Shown here: positions 33,095 to 43,285 of the stretch, piece after piece
How the letters are laid out: each line of letters begins with the position of its first letter
Numbering within the stretch: position 1 is the first letter of the stretch
DNA from: Aradus depressus
Taxonomy: Eukaryota; Arthropoda; Insecta; Hemiptera; Aradidae
Assembly: GCA_963662175.1 (NCBI GenBank)
Contig: OY759222.1
Coordinates: 2,338,713-2,402,712 of the forward strand
DNA length: 64,000 bases
Reading direction: 5' to 3'
Position numbers and translations under genes: made by a program
The notes under the pieces: model-generated
What the model was told of the DNA's origin: nothing
Database searches by the model: none
What the model saw: only the letters and a program-made list of their open reading frames with translations

Positions 33095-35112
33095 TTTGGG
33101 CTTTGCAATATAATTGCATTAGCCACTTTTTATAGTGAACCTATTTTTTTTTGCAACTCGGATGAGTTTGAGGAAGTGACTGACAGACTAACATGACAGA
33201 ATTAGGATCAATTTAAAATATGACGAAGTGACATTGGACTAATATAATAGTATGGATGATAAATTTATTTTTTGGATGAGAGAATTTTGGTATATGAAGA
33301 GTATGGATGAATTTTGGTATAGTTCTGCGTTTAAATTAATTAGGATTTAAATTAATTAGGATTTACATTTTTTTTAGGATTAGATTAGATGTTAGGATCA
33401 GTATAAAATTAATCTAAGATTATATTTAGGGATTAGTCATCCAAATTTAACATATACAAATTATTTATTTGAGACTTACATGTTAATAATGATATTATTG
33501 AAAATTAAAACATATACATACAACTGATTTTTTTTAACGAACATAATATGGAAGAAGATAGATTTTTTTTTTATTATATTTTTTTTTAGAAAATTGTTGA
33601 AAGATTAAAATCAGCAGGCTGAGAGATGCCTAGATCTCTTTGGAGACATGACGAACTTCCTGAGGCCGAGTCAAGGGGACAGATTTTCTGTTTCGGAACT
33701 GTTCAGCTAGGATACCGGACGTGACTAAATCATAATAATATTATAAATTAGAAAGACGAACGAAAATGTATAGAAGCCTTGAAAGGATAATATATTATAT
33801 AAATTGTATGTATGCATAGGTTAGTAAATTTTTGTTATTATAAATTCTATTATTTAGACAATTTCATTTATTATTCTGAGTAACATGTTTTTCTACGTAA
33901 ATTTGTTTAATAGAGAGAGTAGATGAGAATGAGAAGAGTTGTAGGAGCACATTATATAACTTTAGGAATAGGAACAAACAAAGGGTAATATTAATTAGAG
34001 AAGTTTTGAATTAATTGCTGATGACATTCTTTTAGACGTCGGGATTATATAGATTTGTTTTGGGAGATATTATTTTTAATTCTAGTAAGAGCTAGTGATT
34101 AATTAGAGATATATATTTTTTTTGACCTGTGGGAGATGATTTTTTTTATGTCGACTAGAAAGAACTAGCGATATATTGGAGATTTATATTGTAGTGTTGG
34201 TTGCCTACCTGAGATAGGAGGAACCGTAATTTTTCTACATCGACGAGAAAGTATTCTTAGGGCGTAATTAGTTAGGGAAGTAAATTGAATTGAAATATAT
34301 GTGAGATACATTTTTTTTTTAGTTAGGAAGTATGAAGGACGTCTCAAAGAATTTAATACCTCAAAAGACAAGTACTATATATATTAAATAAATTAAATTT
34401 GTATTCCTTATTACCCGGCGTGAGGCCTAATTTTGATTGTTAAGTAATATTTTGGAAGTGTGATGAAGTAAAAAAAAAAGGATTTATTTAATTTTTATTT
34501 CAAGTAAATTTTTTTATATACAATCTTTTTATATAATTATTTTGAATACATACAATTGTATATTGATGGTAAAGGCGGAAAGTAAAATAATTGGCAATTT
34601 CTTAAATCTGCATCCAACTTGATTATTTCCAAACTTGATTTCATGACTATGACTGATCCTGTAAATATGTAAAAATTTAGTATTATATTTTTTATGTTCA
34701 ATTAGTTCAAATTTTTATAAATTTAAGTTAACATTTTCTTTAGGTTAAGGATTAATTGTAAATTTTTAGATTAAGATTTGTTTTTGTTTATTAGAAATTA
34801 AGTACGTATATATATAAGTTTAATAATTGTAAATAGTAATAAAAAAAAATAAAAAATGGGCATATATGTATAAAAAGAGCGTCGAAATGGGCATATAAAA
34901 AATAAATCAGTGAGTGTAAGTGAGAGAGAGACTTCGATACATCGTTGATCAATGAGTTGAAGACATCAAGGAGCAAGCTTATCATGTGGATTCGAGGAAG
35001 AAGCTAATCAACCTGTGTATTGGAAGAAATTAAATCTGAAAGAACTTATATAAAAAAAAAAAAAAAATTTGTGAACAAACATTTTTTTTTTTAAAAAGAA
35101 GGAAAAGGCAAA
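33095..35112. other. AT-rich 3' region of the nested element
   Basis: No gene seen. It carries several A/T homopolymers and ends in the purine tract adjoining the LTR. A GC-richer island at about 33625-33725 may be a fragment of the ancestral internal region. Confidence 0.5.
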
Positions 35113-35914
35113 TGTGATGTACACTACGGAACATTTTTTTAATGAATATTTTAATGAAAAGAGGTAATTTTTTTTTATTATAATCTAATATCATATATAT
35201 ATTAGATATATATCAAGGTGTTTGAGAAACAAAACAAGAAAACATATAAAAAACAGCTGTGAAATAGTGTTAAATGTAATGAAGTCGTGAGCTAGCTCTA
35301 AAACGGTGCATGTGGTTTTGATATGTTTTAAATAAAAATGAAGTTGAACAATTAGATGAAAGTTGACTGGAGTGGAATTAAAGTGTGAAGAGTTGACGGG
35401 GTCTGGTTTTTGTGGTAGAGGCGTCGAGAAGGTACAATTAATAATATATATTTTTCAATATGCCCAAATAAAAAAAGAAATAGTTTTTTAAGTATTAATT
35501 TAATGTTTTTGTGCCATTGTAAATTTTTGTTTTGTTTGTTCAAATGTTAAGTTTTTTAAAAATTTAAATATGTAAATATAGATAATAACCCAATTATTTG
35601 TCCTCTTCAAATTCTATTCTATTCATCTTCCCTGTTGTCCCAGTAGTATCATTTAAAAAAACCTTTGGATTAGAAATTAATATTATTTAAAATTATTAAA
35701 AATTGGTATCTCTTTGTGAATCCAAGTGTAAAGTTTGTTTAATTGAATTTTTTTCGTTGTATACGTGTACTTTCTTAAAAATTGCATGTCTTAAATTATT
35801 GATAATATTTTTTTAGGGCAATTTTCGGCAAACTACTGTAGAAATCAAAATTTAAATAAACAAAAGAGATCAAATTTCTACAGGAAATGTGGTAGCGAAC
35901 AAGTTATTATCACA
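35113..35914 (+). repeat. 3' LTR of the nested element
   Basis: 802 bp matching 27457-28257, with TG...CA ends. Confidence 0.93.
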
Positions 35915-36330
35915 ATATATGATTATTTTTAAAAGAAAAATTAAATGTGCCCTCTGCAGGATTTAATACTAAGGTTGTTTTTTTCATAAAATCGAAGCCT
36001 AGAATTATATTAACAGGGACATGAGGCACAATAAGAAAATCGAATGTCCAAGAGTGACCCTGCACTGAAATTGACAATTTAACCTTATTTTGAACATATA
36101 CTGATTTACCATTCCCGAGAATTACCTTAAAATTACATGGTAATTTGTGAATTACTTTTTTCTTATTAGTTTCTTGAATTTTCGATAGAAAGTCTGAATT
36201 TATAATACTAAGGGAGGCCCCTGAGTCTATTAACGCCACAGCTGGACATTTATTCACTAGTATATTAATTCTGCTCTGATTATTTAAAAGATTATACTGC
36301 GTTAATTTACAACATTGTTGAGAACCCCCT
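35910..36330 (-). pseudogene. Gypsy aspartic protease, cut by the nested element
   Basis: On the minus strand the frame includes AVALIDSGASLSIINSDF (active-site DSG) and IILGFDFM, the usual flap and second-half motif of retroviral-type proteases. The frame is open upstream of Met 36257 to about 36330, consistent with a frameshift join to gag at 36335-36577. It ends where the nested LTR element begins at 35914. Confidence 0.85.
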
Positions 36331-36334
36331 ACCT

Positions 36335-36577
36335 TTAGTTTTTTTTATTTAATTTTTGCCCCGCCTTGGTTGTCTTGGGAAGCTCTTCTTTTGGACTTTT
36401 TTCCGGAGGAGCATTCCAGTTTGGCGGTGTCCAGGGGAGGGGGTAATAGAATGGGGGGCTCATATAATTGAAATGAGCCTTGTCCCTGAATTTTGTATTA
36501 AAATTATTATTTCTTGATCGGTTATTATAATTTTGATTTGGACCCCTATAGTAGTGGTAAATGGCCGGACCTGGCAC
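36335..36577 (-). pseudogene. Gypsy gag C-terminal remnant
   Basis: 80 residues, Asn/Pro/Tyr-rich (YRGPNQNYNNRSRNNNFN), just upstream of and in a different frame from the protease, as in gag-pol frameshift junctions. No zinc knuckle is visible. The left part of gag is missing. Confidence 0.5.
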
Positions 36578-36720
36578 AGTTAAAGGGGGCCTATGCTGGT
36601 CTAGTAGTGCCTCGAGTGTTAGGAAGGGTCATGAGTTAAAGGGACCATTGTAGGTCAGGCGGAGGTGGTTTTAAAGGGGGCTCCGTGGATTGTGTCAAAT
36701 GATTGTGTGTCAAATGATTG

Positions 36721-36826
36721 TGTGTCAAACAGATGTAAACCTATCATTTATATATTTATTTTGCTATCTCAAAAAAATCGCTAGCGTCTGAGAGGTCATT
36801 CAACCGTGTATGTAAACAGACGTCAT
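36721..36826. repeat. Diverged extra copy of part of the Polinton left TIR
   Basis: The stretch with ATTTATTTTGCTATCTC, CGCTAGCGTCTGA and AGGTCATTCAACC parallels 36841-36925 with several differences. It lies immediately outside the matched left TIR. Three short repeats of TGTGTCAAATGAT-like sequence precede it. Confidence 0.85.
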
Positions 36827-36970
36827 CCAACCTTCAGTGAGTGTGTCTTACAGATGTAATTCATATATTTATTTTGCTATCTCAAAAAATCGCTAGCGTC
36901 TGACAGGTCATTGAACCTTGCATATAAACACACGAGATTATACCACCACCTCATTCAACCTTCAGTGTGT
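36827..36970. repeat. Polinton left terminal inverted repeat
   Basis: Starts CCAACCTTCAGTGAGTGTGT and ends TTCAACCTTCAGTGTGT. The same motif CAACCTTCAGTG occurs near both edges of the repeat. Reverse complement of 51562-51705. Confidence 0.95.
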
Positions 36971-37113
36971 CATCAATCTCGTCGACCTTGGTCCACACCA
37001 CACCAAGATTTGCATATCATAATATTCAGTGAGGTAGGAAGTCAATGAAAAAACATATGGAAAAAAATAAAAAAATGTATTTAAAAAAAAAAATAAATAG
37101 AGGGTGTGCACAT

Positions 37114-37569
37114 TCAGTCCCAAAATTCGTCCTCTTCATCCGCGTGAAGGGCGGTGTAATAAATTTCGGGTGGGATGAAGTCGGGGTTTTCTCTATAACA
37201 GAAAAAAAAAAAAAAGAAGAATAAATACAAATATTAAAATTAAATTTATGTGTGTTAATGGATATATTTAAAATCATACTTAAAAACGATCTTGTCCACT
37301 CCTCCTACCCTGCCCTCGTATGTGAGGGTAAGCCCGTACTCGGGCGACTCCCAGAATAGGATGTCGTCGATAACATCAGTATATTTTTCTGGGAGTCGTA
37401 CTTCCCACAGGTCCCCCCTCACTTGGAGGGCAACGGTTATTTCCTTCCCCGACCCGCCGAAGCGCTTAATGGGGAATGCTTCTCTTAGAGGGAGTTCCAC
37501 CACCTCCCTGACGTAGGGGACGGGCACCCTTTGTAGGCGCCTCAAGAAGCCCTGATGGCGGCGGCACAA
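37114..37569 (-). CDS. Small spliced protein, FLPKRY-family member 1 (5' exon unresolved)
   Basis: Exon 37569-37280 follows a polypyrimidine tract and acceptor (TTGTTCCAG). It encodes VTVALQVRGD-like and WEVRLPEKYTDVIDDI segments and ends at the donor GTATGA. A second exon, 37192-37114, follows the acceptor CTGTTATAG and ends in an acidic tail (ADEEDEFWD). The joined frame is open. The LPEKYTDVIDDI and LTYEGR segments line up with FLPKRYT...D.DL and YKGR in the two genes at 50.1-51.2 kb, and the intron falls after the equivalent region in all three. The first exon was not located: the frame upstream contains intron-like sequence. Function unknown; a nucleic-acid-binding role is only a guess from its small size and strand-like pattern. 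Confidence 0.65.
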
Positions 37570-37960
37570 CTGGAACAATAAACAGAAAAAAATTAGTGAA
37601 TTATTCTCAGCTCCCTCGATCATGCGGACAGATCTGAAAAAAAAAATTAGACATAAAATTAAAAAAAGAAAATAGTGCTTCTCTTGGTTCTTGATCATAT
37701 AAATCAATTAAGCCTCCTCGCTACGTCAAAGCGGAAGCACATTTGAGGAAGTTGTGGGGTGGATAAGAGAGGTCGGATGAAATGTGGACCACCGATGGCA
37801 GAGGAAATTTAGGGGTCAGAATGAACTTTACACATTTTCTTCATCATATGTATCTGCATATCATTTTTATATAATCTTAAAATTCTTCTACTGATTCGGG
37901 GGTCAACTCAGTAGGTAATTCACAAGATGATAATTCTCGAGTTTGAGGGGGAAAAGTGAA

Positions 37961-40900
37961 TTAGTTTAAAAAATGACCATGTGCATGAGTAGATATGCCA
38001 TCTTCAAGAATGTGTCGCTTGTCATCAAATGGATTTAGTGCCAATTTATTTTGATCGATGGTGTACAGTATATGCTTGTATGATCTTATACTTCTCATGG
38101 ATGTAAACATTAATGTAGAATCAAATAGTGTCCTTTCGTAATCTTCCAAAGAAAAAAAATGTCTCAGTGAAGCACGTGACACACCTTTTGCTTTTTTTAC
38201 AATTTTCTTAAAGGCAATGGAAAATGCATACACCTTTGCTCGCAATGCAATGAACTTTTCTATAATTTCTCCATATACTACTAGTTATCACATGATAGAT
38301 GAGAGAGTCAGTATCACAATACATTAATTTTAATCTTTCTTTTCCGTATCTAGGCAACATTAAATCATAATGAAATCTGTACATGAGTTCCTTGGACAAA
38401 TCGAGTATACACATACCCACATAAATCGGCTTATTAAAGTATATTTTTGTCTTGGCCATTACAACCGCTGCTAGCTCCTCGTCGTAGATAATTCTCTCAA
38501 GAAAATTAGCTTTTACTATTAGTCTCATCATTTGTCTTGCAGTCTTGACTAGCTGTATATTCTGTCGATTTCGTACATTTTCCATTGTTTTCCCGAATAT
38601 GGAGTTATTCATGAGTTTGAAGAAATCTTTTTCGAAATCATTTTGTGCATTTTGTCTAAGTTGAGTATTAAGATCTATATAAGACCGCAGCCAGGGTGAT
38701 TGCTTGAAACTGATTGCTCTATGGATCTTTTCAATCTCGAGTCCATGCTGTAGAGCCTGTTTCAGAGCTACATAGTGTACCACATATCGTTCGCGTGAAT
38801 TTAAATGAGGAATCAATTTTTTAACCTTGCCACCTGGGGGAGGAATCGTCTCTGCCAAAAATGGTAAATCGTCATGCGTCTCGTGAAGTTTTGTCGGGTA
38901 CTTCACGTCCACCTCAAATACATAGCCTGTATCATCGTCTTCTCGTAAATTAAGAATGTCAACCTCGTCCGGTCTTTCCACCCATTGAAAATCGCCATAT
39001 GGTAAATATTTGCTCATGGCATATCCGTATAGATTGTTAGCATCCAGATAAGTGATGTATGATGATTCTTTTTGTGGATCATAATTTTTCATGTATTTAT
39101 TGTTTGCTGTAGCATATCGATGTGATGCTTGACATATCCCCCCTCTTATACCTTTCTCGAAAAACATTATCATATCATAATCCTGTAGTAGTGTTAGCTT
39201 AGTCTTTGTATATTGTAACATAGCATCAAAGGAGAGTCCTGGTGTCGTATAGTAGTGGGCCGCATCAACTCCATAGTTTTTCATAGTCATATTTCGAAAT
39301 GATTCAAACGTATCCGATAAAATTAAAACATCTGATTTTAAATAGATATCACTATAACTACCCAACGTAGTACATTGAAATGTTTTCCAGACAGTCTGAG
39401 CATGTGCATAGTCTTCCTCATCAATATGCGATTGTGTTAACGAATTGAAAAATGCTTCCTTTGGTGGTAATTGAGTTTCATCCAGTTTCTTCATAGAATC
39501 TACATAATCATACGGAAACACACATTTTCGGGTCATGAGAGACATATGCTCACTCGGAAAGAAACGTGATGTTTCCAAAAATGCATCAGATGGTAAATTT
39601 CGAGCAAGCTGATCCAAGCTGGAGGCCATAAAACGAAAAGAATCAATAAACCTCATCCAAATGTTGTCAATCTTAACTGAAAATGATATAAACTTTTCCT
39701 GAGTGTGAGGTATAATTGTAACTCTCCCACATTTTTTATTACTCAGCTGTCTAATTATAAATTTTGAATCATAGTTTGTGAGATTGTGAAAAATAATTGG
39801 AATAAATTTAGGAATACAACATTTCAAATTACAACTATTGCATGCTGCACCTCTATAATCCCCAGTGAGATGACAATGATCACGTACTTTCAAATTCGAC
39901 TCTGTGAATTCATTTTCACAGAGGTAACATGTAGTTGCTAAATCCCACTGGCTTTCTTGATCAAAATTCATATTAATATCCACAGCGTTATCATTGTAGA
40001 CAGCTGATATAGCTTTACTCATTTCGATGATGTGTTCTATAAAAACTCCGGCTGCATCAGGTCCTCTATACAAATACGGAGCTGTAGAGATTGGTGGAAG
40101 ACCCGAAGAACTTTTCACATATGTACAAAACGGCATTGGAATATGTTCTTGAACACGAGTAGTAAATGATGACTCAGATGATGGATGACATCCTGCAATA
40201 GGTTCCAAGATAGATTCAAAATCTGCATAAATAACGTAGGGAACTCTGTGATGACGCTCAACATTTGTAAATGACATTATCGGATCAGATGGTAATTCAA
40301 CTCGTACAGTCTTCTGATCTTTGCAATACATTTTATGCATCTCCAGCTTATCAGATCCGCCTCTTCTTTCTTCAAATGTTATGAAGCATCTTTTACAGAT
40401 GTAAAATTTTCGCAGAGAAGATTTTCGTAATTGACGACTAATCAACCGATTAAAGTTTTTTATGTAGACGTAGTGTTGTTTATTTTCATTGTCCAAAAGG
40501 AGGATGTCCCGATGATCTGATTTTTCTTCTGCTGCAACTTTAAGAGGGTATATTTTCTCGTTTTCATCAACTCCAAATACATTTATAGACATATTGTTGA
40601 CCTTTTCAAATTTTGAAATATCCGCTAGAGCGACTGGAAACGAAACACATGAAAAATCATATAAACTGAATAAATCAGTATATTCCTGTGGTCGATAAGA
40701 ATGCGATGTCACGAATTTTGCTAAGATTGAATATGCAAAACATTTCTCATCATTATTTTGTACATTTACACATGCCTTTTTATTTTCAAGACTAGCTGGC
40801 AATGGTATGTATGTAGAAGCACGTAGTGGATCATATCTATTCACCCGTAGACGAATTCCGTCTACGGCTAATATTTTCCACCCACTTCCTTTCAATGCAC

Positions 40901-41483
40901 TATTTTCCACCTCCGAGTATATTTTTTCAAATGCATTGTCAAAGAATTTTTCAAGATTTGTTGCTCGAAAAACTGGCTTATTCATAGTCTTAAAGGCTCG
41001 ATCTGTCCTCTCACCAAGAGCATTTTCAAATAAACATTCAACCATCAAATTAATTTTAAATGCAGATTTCATTTGTAGAATGTTGGATACTTTGTGTATT
41101 AATGTTGGTTTCACATCCAGTAAGAAACACGTCAAATCATTGCATTTGTTTGAGCGAATAAAATAGGATTCCAATCGACTACCAAAGGCACTTTCATATT
41201 GTACAATATTATCAGAAGGCACCAGAGCTAATAATGCGTCCTTCGTCGGTTCCTTTGAGAATGAATATTCCCCATGACATACTGATTCATGTCGTTGTCC
41301 GTGATAATCGTTTTCAAACCGTCCTCCGCAAGATGAACATAAAAATATTTTTTTCCTTGGTGGTTCTACATCCAATATCTCGTCGATATTTCTCTTACAG
41401 TTGAACTGATGAACATTGCGTTTTTTCCAAGATGGAAAAATGGTGTCACACTTTGTACACTTGAACATGTTATAATAGTCCAA
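37961..41483 (-). pseudogene. polB: Protein-primed DNA polymerase B (pPolB), deletion after motif C
   Basis: Open for 1,091 residues from 41483. Two N-terminal Cys/His fingers (CTKCDTIFPSWKKRNVH; CSSCGGRFENDYHGQRH) precede the exonuclease motifs: YADFES near 420, NLTNYDSKF near 570 and SDVLILSDTF near 716. The polymerase motifs are DANNLYGYAM near 814 (A), KLMNNSIFGKTMEN near 960 (B) and YCDTDS near 1058 (C). After motif C the frame is lost. The normal C-terminal segment (LRAKVYAFSIAFKKIVKKAK) reappears in another frame and ends at 37961. About 40-50 residues usually found between motif C and this segment are missing, so deletion plus frameshift is the likely cause. The enzyme replicates the element from a protein primer; this copy is probably defective. 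Confidence 0.93.
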
Positions 41484-41650
41484 GGAGGAGTCTGCCTATA
41501 TATAATCAAAATAAAACAAAACCAATTGTGAGAAAAGATTGTGAACCCGCTCATGAAAACAGGTTTTTAAAAAGACCAGAGAAGGGGGAAGTAGGTGGGG
41601 GTAAGAAGTTGAATATGAAGTGAAAAAATGTAGAGAGACCAGTTGTCGCA

Positions 41651-42199
41651 ATGGAGTTGTATCTAGTGACAGAGTTTGCTCTCAACAAGTCCAAGACCAA
41701 GGTCATCAAGGTAGGACTTCTCAACCAGTCACCAGTAGTGGTATTTTGCCACAAGAAGGTATCAATTTATTTGGACACGGCAGATTGGACAGGACTCTCC
41801 ACCAACATAGGACCTATTCAAAACTACATCAACCCCAAAGGAAGAAAAAGACCTCTCCAAGACTCACTTCGAATACGCAACATAGTATTCAAATTTGGAC
41901 TCACTGGAAGAAACCGAAGTGTGAGTATATCAAATTCATACCCTTGGGTCACAATGTGTCTGAATAGTCCTTCTCCTTACATGTCGGTGTCGTCTCAGCC
42001 AGAAATCAAGCTCAATAAAAGTGAAGTGATATTTATGCTCAAGTCTTGTGAGAAAATAGACTATTCTTTAAAACTTTTACTATCAGTAATATCAAAATGC
42101 TTTGAATTTTTTTCATTACCAACATCAACTGAAGAGTCTATAGTGAATTTAAACACTGTAGACTGGAATGAAATGTATGCATTATTTATGAATAAATGA
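41651..42199 (+). CDS. Polinton protein of unknown function
   Basis: 182 residues on the plus strand, flanked by minus-strand polB and zinc-protein genes. The N-terminal half looks like alternating beta strands (KVIKVGLLNQSPVVVFCHKK, VSIYLDTADW) with a Gly/Arg-rich turn. The C-terminal half is helical with a Leu/Cys-rich stretch. No catalytic motif, signal peptide or membrane segment is evident. Its position between replication and capsid genes suggests an element-encoded accessory or structural factor. I do not recognise the family. Confidence 0.6.
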   Translation: MELYLVTEFALNKSKTKVIKVGLLNQSPVVVFCHKKVSIYLDTADWTGLSTNIGPIQNYINPKGRKRPLQDSLRIRNIVFKFGLTGRNRSVSISNSYPWVTMCLNSPSPYMSVSSQPEIKLNKSEVIFMLKSCEKIDYSLKLLLSVISKCFEFFSLPTSTEESIVNLNTVDWNEMYALFMNK

Positions 42200-42308
42200 T
42201 TATAATCATACTTGTTTACTTTCTTATTTCCTATTATTTTTACAACTTTTGAGGGTTTTTTAAAAAAAAAGAAAAAAAATATGGTTGAATTTAAATTTAT
42301 TAACAACA

Positions 42309-42641
42309 TTATTTTACACAATATATACAATTTTTCTTCATCGGTGGTGGACCATCGATTTGATCATGAGATGTATTGAAGTGATGGTTGCATCGACGAC
42401 ACAATTGGAATCTTGGATCCTCACGCCACTCTTCAGGTAGGTTGTCCCATAAATATTCAATTGCATAGTCATAGAGATGAAGCAGTAATGCAGGTGGTAA
42501 GTTTTGAAGATGTACTGTTTCCATATTCCAGATATTAGTTTGAGAAAGTTTTTCCAAAGCTTGATCCATTCTAGCACTGACTAAACCAGTAACATCGGGG
42601 GCTGTGTCTTTTATGGTACATGTGTGGGCATACCGTCTGAT
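42309..42641 (-). CDS. Small Cys/His zinc-binding protein, perhaps the 3' part of the next gene
   Basis: From Met 42569 the frame gives 86 residues with LCRRCNHHFN and NCIYC, a CxxC...H...CxxC-like site. The frame is open upstream to 42641, where it meets the TAG (42642-42644) that ends the neighbouring 198-residue ORF in the same frame. That upstream stretch also has paired Cys and His (YAHTC). Either this is a separate gene or it is the C-terminal domain of one longer protein interrupted by a nonsense codon. Function unknown. Confidence 0.5.
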   Translation of the reverse strand: MRRYAHTCTIKDTAPDVTGLVSARMDQALEKLSQTNIWNMETVHLQNLPPALLLHLYDYAIEYLWDNLPEEWREDPRFQLCRRCNHHFNTSHDQIDGPPPMKKNCIYCVK

Positions 42642-43238
42642 CTATATCACATTTAACTTGCAATATACACACATTGCAGTATTATTCAAATGTCTTACAA
42701 AGCCATGAAATGCCAACACTTTATTAGATTTACGAAAGGTTTTTTGGCGAACCTCTTCATTGTACAAATCTGTCTTGGATGGGTGTTTACTTATCCACTC
42801 CTCCAACTTGAAGGCTTGATTAAGTGAACAAGTATAAGAGGTTCCTCCATGAAAATGACAGGTAGTCTTATGTGGGGGTAACTTTTTCAAATTCGGAGAG
42901 CCATAATCGAACAGATCATAAACTGGCTTTTTAACAATATTTTCAAGAAATGTACATTTTATTAGTCCTTTCGCCCAAATAAATTTACATGAAGCAGTTG
43001 AAGTACATAAGAGTTCTTCCAGACGTGAATATTCTGTATCTCCATAGCACCATGGAATATTGTGAATGTGTTTTTTAACCCATAGATTCACACGACTATC
43101 AGATTCATCAACATTTTGAGGAGGGAGAAAAAACCAGTGGAGTGACTGACTGTGTGTGAGAACTGTCAACTCCTTCACAATAAAGCCACCTTCCCCTTGA
43201 AAACCTTGAAAATCCACAATCGCGAACTGGTGTTCCAT
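42642..43238 (-). CDS. Putative nuclease-fold Polinton protein (exonuclease-like)
   Basis: 198 residues. The start, AIVDFQGFQGEGGFIVKELT, has the strand-acidic-strand look of the first motif of RNase H-fold 3'-5' exonucleases. HWFFLPP, WAKGLIK and a late HGG...C segment follow, and it closes with CVYCKLNV. The later acidic metal ligands are not clear to me, so catalysis cannot be claimed. It lies head-to-tail behind the major capsid gene on the minus strand and shares the frame of the downstream Cys/His ORF. Confidence 0.5.
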   Translation of the reverse strand: MEHQFAIVDFQGFQGEGGFIVKELTVLTHSQSLHWFFLPPQNVDESDSRVNLWVKKHIHNIPWCYGDTEYSRLEELLCTSTASCKFIWAKGLIKCTFLENIVKKPVYDLFDYGSPNLKKLPPHKTTCHFHGGTSYTCSLNQAFKLEEWISKHPSKTDLYNEEVRQKTFRKSNKVLAFHGFVRHLNNTAMCVYCKLNVI

Positions 43239-43285
43239 GTTTGAGGGTTTGAAATCTAATGATGATCCTCACCTAGCTAGCTTCC

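Larger units (their letters stand above)
27457..35914 (+). mobile_element. Nested non-autonomous LTR element without pol
   Basis: Direct repeats of 801 and 802 bp (27457-28257 and 35113-35914) start TGTGAT and end ATCACA. A purine-rich tract (AAAAAGAAGGAAAAGGCAAA) abuts the right repeat, giving plus orientation. The interior of about 6.9 kb has no protease, RT or integrase. It holds a short gag-like frame, a Penelope/Helitron debris zone, a B-box tandem array and a coiled-coil ORF. The flanking duplication is ATAT (27453-27456 and 35915-35918). Removing the element plus 4 bp brings the interrupted gypsy pol back into one reading frame, which fixes the duplication at 4 bp despite the AT-repeat context. 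Confidence 0.9.
24771..36577 (-). mobile_element. Ty3/gypsy remnant, split by a nested LTR element
   Basis: Minus-strand pieces in gypsy order are gag (36335-36577), protease (35910-36330), RT-RNase H (25885-27468) and integrase (24771-25817). An LTR element interrupts it at 27457-35914. No paired LTRs belonging to the remnant itself were found on either side, so its ends are lost. Confidence 0.85.

Noticed and set aside
37026..37277. 83-residue minus-strand ORF
   Set aside because: Overlaps the last exon and intron of family member 1 in another frame and is rich in Phe from T runs.
38250..38285. Intron explaining the polB frame change
   Set aside because: The only GT...AG pair spans about 31 bp, too short, and it would not restore the missing 40-50 residues.
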